Assembly (NCBI GenBank): GCA_947447385.1
Contig: CANFKN010000007.1
Location: 1 to 17,252 of the forward strand
Reading direction: 5' to 3'
DNA length: 17,252 nt
From: Microbacteriaceae bacterium
GTDB lineage: Bacteria > Actinomycetota > Actinomycetes > Actinomycetales > Microbacteriaceae
Shown here: piece by piece, positions 13,627 through 17,252 of the stretch
Layout of the letters: the number at the start of each line of letters is the position of its first letter
Numbering within the stretch: the first letter of the stretch is position 1
Program-made: the position numbers and the translations under genes
The notes under the pieces: model-generated
Databases searched by the model: none
What the model was told of the DNA's origin: nothing
The model's input: the letters and a program-made list of their open reading frames with translations, nothing else

Positions 13627-14460
13627 ATGAACAATATTCTTGAGAACCTGCACAACCACGGTTCTAGCGAACCTTTCGACCTTGCCCTCGAAGCAGCTGC
13701 CGTTATCGCCGAAAAAACTGGCGTAGCAAGTCACGACATCGCGTTGACTTTGGGCAGCGGATGGGCGAAAGCCGCCGACCTAATGGGCGAAACTGTGGCT
13801 AGCATTCCGGCGGCTTCGGTGCCTGGTTTCTTGGCGCCAGCAGTTGAGGGCCATGTGGCCTCCATTCGCTCAATTTTGTTGCCTACTGGCAAGCACGCGC
13901 TGGTGCTTGGTGCACGCACACACTATTACGAAGGCCACGGTGTGCGTCGAGTTGTGCACGGTGTGCGCACTGCAGCTGCAACAGGTGTGAAGACCATGAT
14001 TTTGACAAACGGCGCTGGTGGCATTCGCGAGACCATCAAACCTGGTTCGCCGGTTCTGATCAGTGACCACATCAACCTAACCGCCGATAGCCCACTCGAA
14101 GGCGCAACTTTTGTTGACCTGACTGATTTGTATTCACACCGCCTGCGAGAACTCGCACGCACGGTTGATGCCAGCCTCGAAGACGGCGTTTATGTTCAGT
14201 TTCGTGGCCCACACTATGAAACCCCTGCCGAAGTGCAAATGGCCAAGGTTATGGGTGGTCACGTGGTTGGCATGTCAACTGCGCTTGAGGCCATTGCTGC
14301 CCGACAGGTTGGCATGGAGATTCTGGGGCTTTCGCTAGTAACAAACTTGGCCGCAGGTATTCAAAAAACTCCGTTGAGCCACCAAGAGGTTATCGACGCT
14401 GGTCGCGAAGCCGAAGGTCGCATCAGCGCACTTCTAGCTCAGATTGTCACCAAACTCTAG
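13627..14460 (+). CDS. Purine nucleoside phosphorylase (trimeric, PNP/MTAP family)
   Basis: A 277-residue class I purine nucleoside phosphorylase that cleaves inosine and guanosine (and deoxy forms) with phosphate to the base plus ribose 1-phosphate. Motifs in order are GSGW (43-46, phosphate site), RTHYYEGH (97-104, Arg97 and His99 binding phosphate), LTNGAGGI (127-133), QFRGPHYETPAE (191-202), GMSTALEA (215-222) and VTNLAAGI (238-245) with the purine-binding Asn240. The mutase for its sugar-phosphate product starts 45 nt downstream, and adenosine deaminase is close by, so this is a purine salvage block. The same gene pair occurs as Rv3307-Rv3308 in M. tuberculosis. Likely 6-oxopurine specificity is a family inference. 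Confidence 0.95.
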   Translation: MNNILENLHNHGSSEPFDLALEAAAVIAEKTGVASHDIALTLGSGWAKAADLMGETVASIPAASVPGFLAPAVEGHVASIRSILLPTGKHALVLGARTHYYEGHGVRRVVHGVRTAAATGVKTMILTNGAGGIRETIKPGSPVLISDHINLTADSPLEGATFVDLTDLYSHRLRELARTVDASLEDGVYVQFRGPHYETPAEVQMAKVMGGHVVGMSTALEAIAARQVGMEILGLSLVTNLAAGIQKTPLSHQEVIDAGREAEGRISALLAQIVTKL

Positions 14461-14505
14461 AAACAGCCGCCACCGAATCAGCACTCCCCCTCTTTTAAGG
14501 TTTTT

Positions 14506-16230
14506 ATGTCATTCGCCGAAGTAGTCGAACTCGTTGCAGCAGCCAAAGCTTGGCTGGCTGGGGACCCTGATGCCGAAACTCGATTTGAGCTCGACACATT
14601 GATTGCCAAAGTTGAAGCCGGCAGCAAAGCCGACCTAGCTAACCTGCGCGACCGTTTCGGCTCACGCATCGGGTTTGGCACAGCAGGTTTGCGCGGCGAA
14701 CTCGGTGCTGGGCCAAACCGCATGAACCGAGTGTTGGTTGCTCAAGCAGCCGCCGGCATTGCTGCCTACCTGAACGCAAATTTCGACGCACCAACGGTGG
14801 CCATCGGTTTCGACGGGCGCATCAACAGTGACATTTTCGCGGCTGATTCGGCAGCCATTTTTGCGGCGGCTGGCATCACCGTGCACATTTTTGAAGGCTA
14901 TGCTCCTACCCCACTGCTGGCTTTTGCAGTCAAACACTTCGGCCTATCAGCTGGTGTGATGGTCACAGCTAGCCATAACCCGCCAAGAGACAACGGATAC
15001 AAGGTTTATCTGGGCGGCAGCAACGGCGGCTCGCAGATCATTGCCCCGGTTGACTCAGAGATTTCAGCTGAGATTGAACGAGTGGCTGCGACCCTAACTT
15101 TTGACCAAATAGCAAAGGTCGCCGACCTCGAAAGCGCACCCAACGTGCACATTTTGGGTGAAGAAACTCGACTTGCCTACCGAACCGCAACAGCAAAATG
15201 GGCGCAACCGCTTGAACCTGGCGCTAACCAAGTCAAGATGGTTTACACAGCCATGCACGGTGTTGGCTGGGCAACTGTCGAACCGCTTTGGGAGCTCGCT
15301 GGTTTTGAGCCGCTCGAAACCGTGGCAGAGCAGCTTCACCCTGACGGCAGATTCCCCACAGTAGCGTTCCCCAACCCTGAAGAACCTGGCGCGCTTGACC
15401 TAGCCTTTGCCAAGGCAACGCAAGTTGGTGCCGACGTCATTTTGGCAAACGACCCAGATGCCGACCGTTTGGCAGTGGCCGTTGCCGATGCCTCTGCCAA
15501 CGAAGGTGGCGCAGGCGGTTGGCGCAAGTTGACCGGCGATGAGGTTGGTTTGATTTTGGCAGACGAGATTGCAAGCCGAGTTGCTGACGCTGGAGGCTCA
15601 GGTGCTTTAGCTTGCTCAATCGTTTCAAGTTCAGCGCTGGCAAAAGTGGCAGCGACTAACGGCCTTGATTTCGTTGAAACCTTGACCGGTTTCAAATGGA
15701 TCTCGAAGGTGCCGAATCTGATCTTTGGCTTCGAAGAGGCTCTGGGCTATTGCATCGACCCGCAGCAGGTGCCAGATAAAGATGGCATTTCGGCAGCGGT
15801 TTTGATGGCTGGCATCGTCAATCGTTTGGCGTCTGAAGGCAAAACTCTCGATGATTTGCTCGCCGAATTGGGCGAAAAATATGGCTTCTTTGCCACTGGG
15901 CAGATTTCAATTCGCGTGACCGACCTTTCGATTATTGCTCAGACCATGGCGCGGCTGAGGTCTGAACCACCTATTGAACTAGGTGGGGTTGCGGTGTCAG
16001 TGACCGACTTAGCTAAGGGGGCAAACGGCCTACCGCCAACTGAAGGTTTGCGATTCGACAGCATCGCGAGTGGCTCTGAGTCAGGTGCGGTTCGCGTGAT
16101 TGTTAGGCCATCGGGCACCGAGCCAAAGCTCAAGTGCTATTTGCAGGCTGAGGGCAAAACCGCGGCTAAGGCCAAGGCAAGTTTGGCTGGCATCACTGCC
16201 GCGATGAAAGAGTTGCTGGGCCAGAGTTGA
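14506..16230 (+). CDS. Phosphosugar mutase (alpha-D-phosphohexomutase superfamily; phosphopentomutase or phosphomannomutase)
   Basis: A 574-residue mutase of the PgmB/PmmB type. The N-terminal signature GFGTAGLRGELGAG is followed by the phosphoserine loop TASHNP (active Ser156 in MVTASHNPPRDNGYK), the metal-binding DPDADR at 316-321, the sugar-binding GFEEALGY at 408-415 and the phosphate-binding RPSGTEPK at 534-541. Domain order and length match bacterial PGM2-like enzymes that act on ribose 1-phosphate, glucose 1-phosphate or mannose 1-phosphate. Its place right after purine nucleoside phosphorylase favours conversion of ribose 1-phosphate to ribose 5-phosphate, though the mycobacterial orthologue is named pmmB. 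AAGG stands 5 nt before the ATG as a modest ribosome binding site. The last codons lie in the first unit of a 14-nt tandem repeat. Confidence 0.92.
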   Translation: MSFAEVVELVAAAKAWLAGDPDAETRFELDTLIAKVEAGSKADLANLRDRFGSRIGFGTAGLRGELGAGPNRMNRVLVAQAAAGIAAYLNANFDAPTVAIGFDGRINSDIFAADSAAIFAAAGITVHIFEGYAPTPLLAFAVKHFGLSAGVMVTASHNPPRDNGYKVYLGGSNGGSQIIAPVDSEISAEIERVAATLTFDQIAKVADLESAPNVHILGEETRLAYRTATAKWAQPLEPGANQVKMVYTAMHGVGWATVEPLWELAGFEPLETVAEQLHPDGRFPTVAFPNPEEPGALDLAFAKATQVGADVILANDPDADRLAVAVADASANEGGAGGWRKLTGDEVGLILADEIASRVADAGGSGALACSIVSSSALAKVAATNGLDFVETLTGFKWISKVPNLIFGFEEALGYCIDPQQVPDKDGISAAVLMAGIVNRLASEGKTLDDLLAELGEKYGFFATGQISIRVTDLSIIAQTMARLRSEPPIELGGVAVSVTDLAKGANGLPPTEGLRFDSIASGSESGAVRVIVRPSGTEPKLKCYLQAEGKTAAKAKASLAGITAAMKELLGQS

Positions 16231-16318
16231 TGGGCCAAAGCGCTGAAGCGCCAGAACTGATTGGCCAGAGCTGATTGGCCAGAACTGCTATGCCCGAACT
16301 GATGGACTAGAGCAGCGC
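16220..16318. repeat. Degenerate 14-nt tandem repeat, about seven units
   Basis: Units resembling GCCAGAACTGATTG start at 16220, 16234, 16250, 16264, 16278 and 16292, with a more degenerate one at 16306. Spacing is exactly 14 nt for all but the second unit, which is 16 nt. The first unit carries the last codons and TGA stop of the mutase; the last overlaps the stop of the PTS IIB gene on the other strand. It fills nearly the whole space between the two convergent genes. Confidence 0.8.
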
Positions 16319-16576
16319 AGCGCTGAGCTTGTCGCTGAGCTCTTCGAGGTCGAACACCTTTTCAATCGCAATGATCTCGGCAGGGCCTTTGACCAGGCGG
16401 TCTTCTAAACCTGCTGTCGTCAAAAAGATTTGTGCATCACGAGTTGCGTTAGCGGTGTCGATGTCGGTGGCTTCAACCAGCGCATCGATTCCGAGGCGCT
16501 TAAGCACGCGGTCGGCGTTCATTTTGAGCAGCACTGATGTGCCAATGCCCTCGCCGCAAACCGCCAAAATCTTCAT
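16307..16576 (-). CDS. PTS system IIB component, ascorbate (Sga/Ula) type
   Basis: An 89-residue cytosolic phosphotransferase protein. The phosphocysteine loop is VCGEGIGTS with Cys7, followed by a helix (VLLKMNADRVLKRLGI) as in the lactose/ascorbate/galactitol-type IIB fold. IIB receives phosphate from IIA and passes it to the sugar bound by membrane IIC. It begins 20 nt after the IIA gene, without a clear ribosome binding site of its own, so the two are probably one operon. No IIC gene is seen on either side in this window. The neighbourhood of nucleoside-salvage genes hints at a nucleoside- or pentose-related substrate, which is inference. The 3' end lies at the 14-nt repeat. Confidence 0.85.
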   Translation of the reverse strand: MKILAVCGEGIGTSVLLKMNADRVLKRLGIDALVEATDIDTANATRDAQIFLTTAGLEDRLVKGPAEIIAIEKVFDLEELSDKLSAALL

Positions 16577-16596
16577 TTGTCTAGTTTGACATTCAG

Positions 16597-17043
16597 TTAT
16601 GACAAAAGATGGATTAAGTCGTCGAATCTAGAAAGTTTTAATAACGAATTCACAAACTCAGGGTCTGCGAGCTTCTCACCTAGCGCCATAAGCGCTGCAA
16701 TGTGCTGATCTTTATCTACAGCGGCTAAGCCAACCACCACATAAACCGGGTCATGAGCGTCAGCACCAAACTGCACTGGCTCTGCCAGAGTGACCAAGCT
16801 CATGCCCCAACGCAGCACCTCTTCAGATGGCCGGGCGTGCGCAAGGGCAAACCCCGGCGCAATCACAATGTAGGGGCCATTGACCTCAACCGCGTGAATC
16901 ATCGCAGCCGTGTAACCCTCAGTTGCGATGCCGGCGGTAGTCAAACCCTCGCCCGCCAAGCCAATCGCCTCGCGCCACGAACCAGCCGAGCGTTGCAAGA
17001 GCACCGAGTCGGGGCTGAAGGCGGTGGCTAGGCTGGCATCCAC
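16597..17043 (-). CDS. PTS system IIA component, mannitol/fructose superfamily (ascorbate-like)
   Basis: A 148-residue PTS EIIA type 2 domain. The active-site stretch GPYIVIAPGFALAHARP (56-72) contains the phosphorylated His69 and resembles the UlaC/SgaA consensus ending PHARP, here with Ala68 in place of Pro. HPr would phosphorylate it, and it would pass phosphate to the IIB protein encoded just downstream. The start is GTG at 17043 with GAGG about 10 nt upstream. The gene lies 50 nt after the adenosine deaminase stop on the same strand, so all three may be transcribed together. A regulatory, non-transport role is possible if no IIC partner exists elsewhere in the genome. Confidence 0.87.
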   Translation of the reverse strand: MDASLATAFSPDSVLLQRSAGSWREAIGLAGEGLTTAGIATEGYTAAMIHAVEVNGPYIVIAPGFALAHARPSEEVLRWGMSLVTLAEPVQFGADAHDPVYVVVGLAAVDKDQHIAALMALGEKLADPEFVNSLLKLSRFDDLIHLLS

Positions 17044-17093
17044 GTTTAAATCGCCTCTGATATTCGCCTGGTCAGCGTCGTTTAACTGCGCGC

Positions 17094-17252
17094 TTAGGCG
17101 AAGTCTGCGAAGCCTTCGCTGATCATGTCCATCAACTCTTCGCGCTGTTCGAGGTCTTGAAAAGCTGCCTCGGCGGCGTTCAACTGAAAAGTCTCAAGGT
17201 CGGCAAGTGTGTAGCCGAAAACGTCAACGAGAAGCTCAAGCTCTTTGGTCAA
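17094..17252 (-). CDS. add: Adenosine deaminase, C-terminal 52 codons (partial)
   Basis: The minus strand entering from the window edge reads an open frame ending in TAA at 17096-17094. Its 52 residues include FGYTLADLETFQLNAAEAAF and then REELMDMISEGFADFA, which I recognise as the C-terminal helices of actinobacterial adenosine deaminases (domain following the catalytic barrel). The enzyme converts adenosine to inosine, which the nearby purine nucleoside phosphorylase could then cleave. The active site is outside the window, so activity cannot be judged. The assignment rests on a short piece plus genomic context, including the analogous add near deoD and pmmB in mycobacteria. Confidence 0.75.
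   Translation of the reverse strand: MTKELELLVDVFGYTLADLETFQLNAAEAAFQDLEQREELMDMISEGFADFA

Overview
The window looks like a compact, moderate-GC actinobacterial chromosome, most likely from the freshwater Microbacteriaceae (Luna/Aquiluna/Rhodoluna-like); the genus is inference. The order maf, biotin carboxylase-BCCP acyl-CoA carboxylase, LpdA-type flavoprotein, purine nucleoside phosphorylase, phosphosugar mutase, adenosine deaminase recalls the Mycobacterium tuberculosis Rv3282-Rv3313c stretch, from memory. Packing is tight: several genes overlap by 4 nt, two convergent pairs meet at or over their stop codons, and at least four genes have a TAnnnT box 6-8 nt before the start codon, as expected for leaderless mRNAs.

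Bases 1-4278 hold the 3' part of a DUF885 metallopeptidase-like gene (+). Converging on it are a NarL-type response regulator, a sensor histidine kinase and a membrane protein that looks like a degenerate kinase, joined by 4-nt overlaps. Bases 4320-8121 hold a TRAM-domain RNA methyltransferase (-), then maf and the acyl-CoA carboxylase alpha subunit (+). Bases 8129-9049 hold a YqhA/UPF0114 membrane protein and a small CxxC...CxxC protein, both (-).

Bases 9134-12046 form an AT-richer accessory block with no gene I recognise. Two divergent two-gene units each pair a secreted protein with a membrane protein, and the intergenic region between them carries a possible 45-residue ORF with a consensus Shine-Dalgarno and an 18-bp dyad. 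This is the most likely place for an undescribed system.

Bases 12124-17252 return to core metabolism: a disulfide-less LpdA-like quinone reductase (-), purine nucleoside phosphorylase and a phosphosugar mutase (+), then a degenerate 14-nt tandem repeat, and on the minus strand ascorbate-type PTS IIB and IIA genes and the 3' end of adenosine deaminase. Together the phosphorylase, mutase and deaminase would convert purine nucleosides to base plus pentose phosphate. The PTS pair has no membrane IIC in view.
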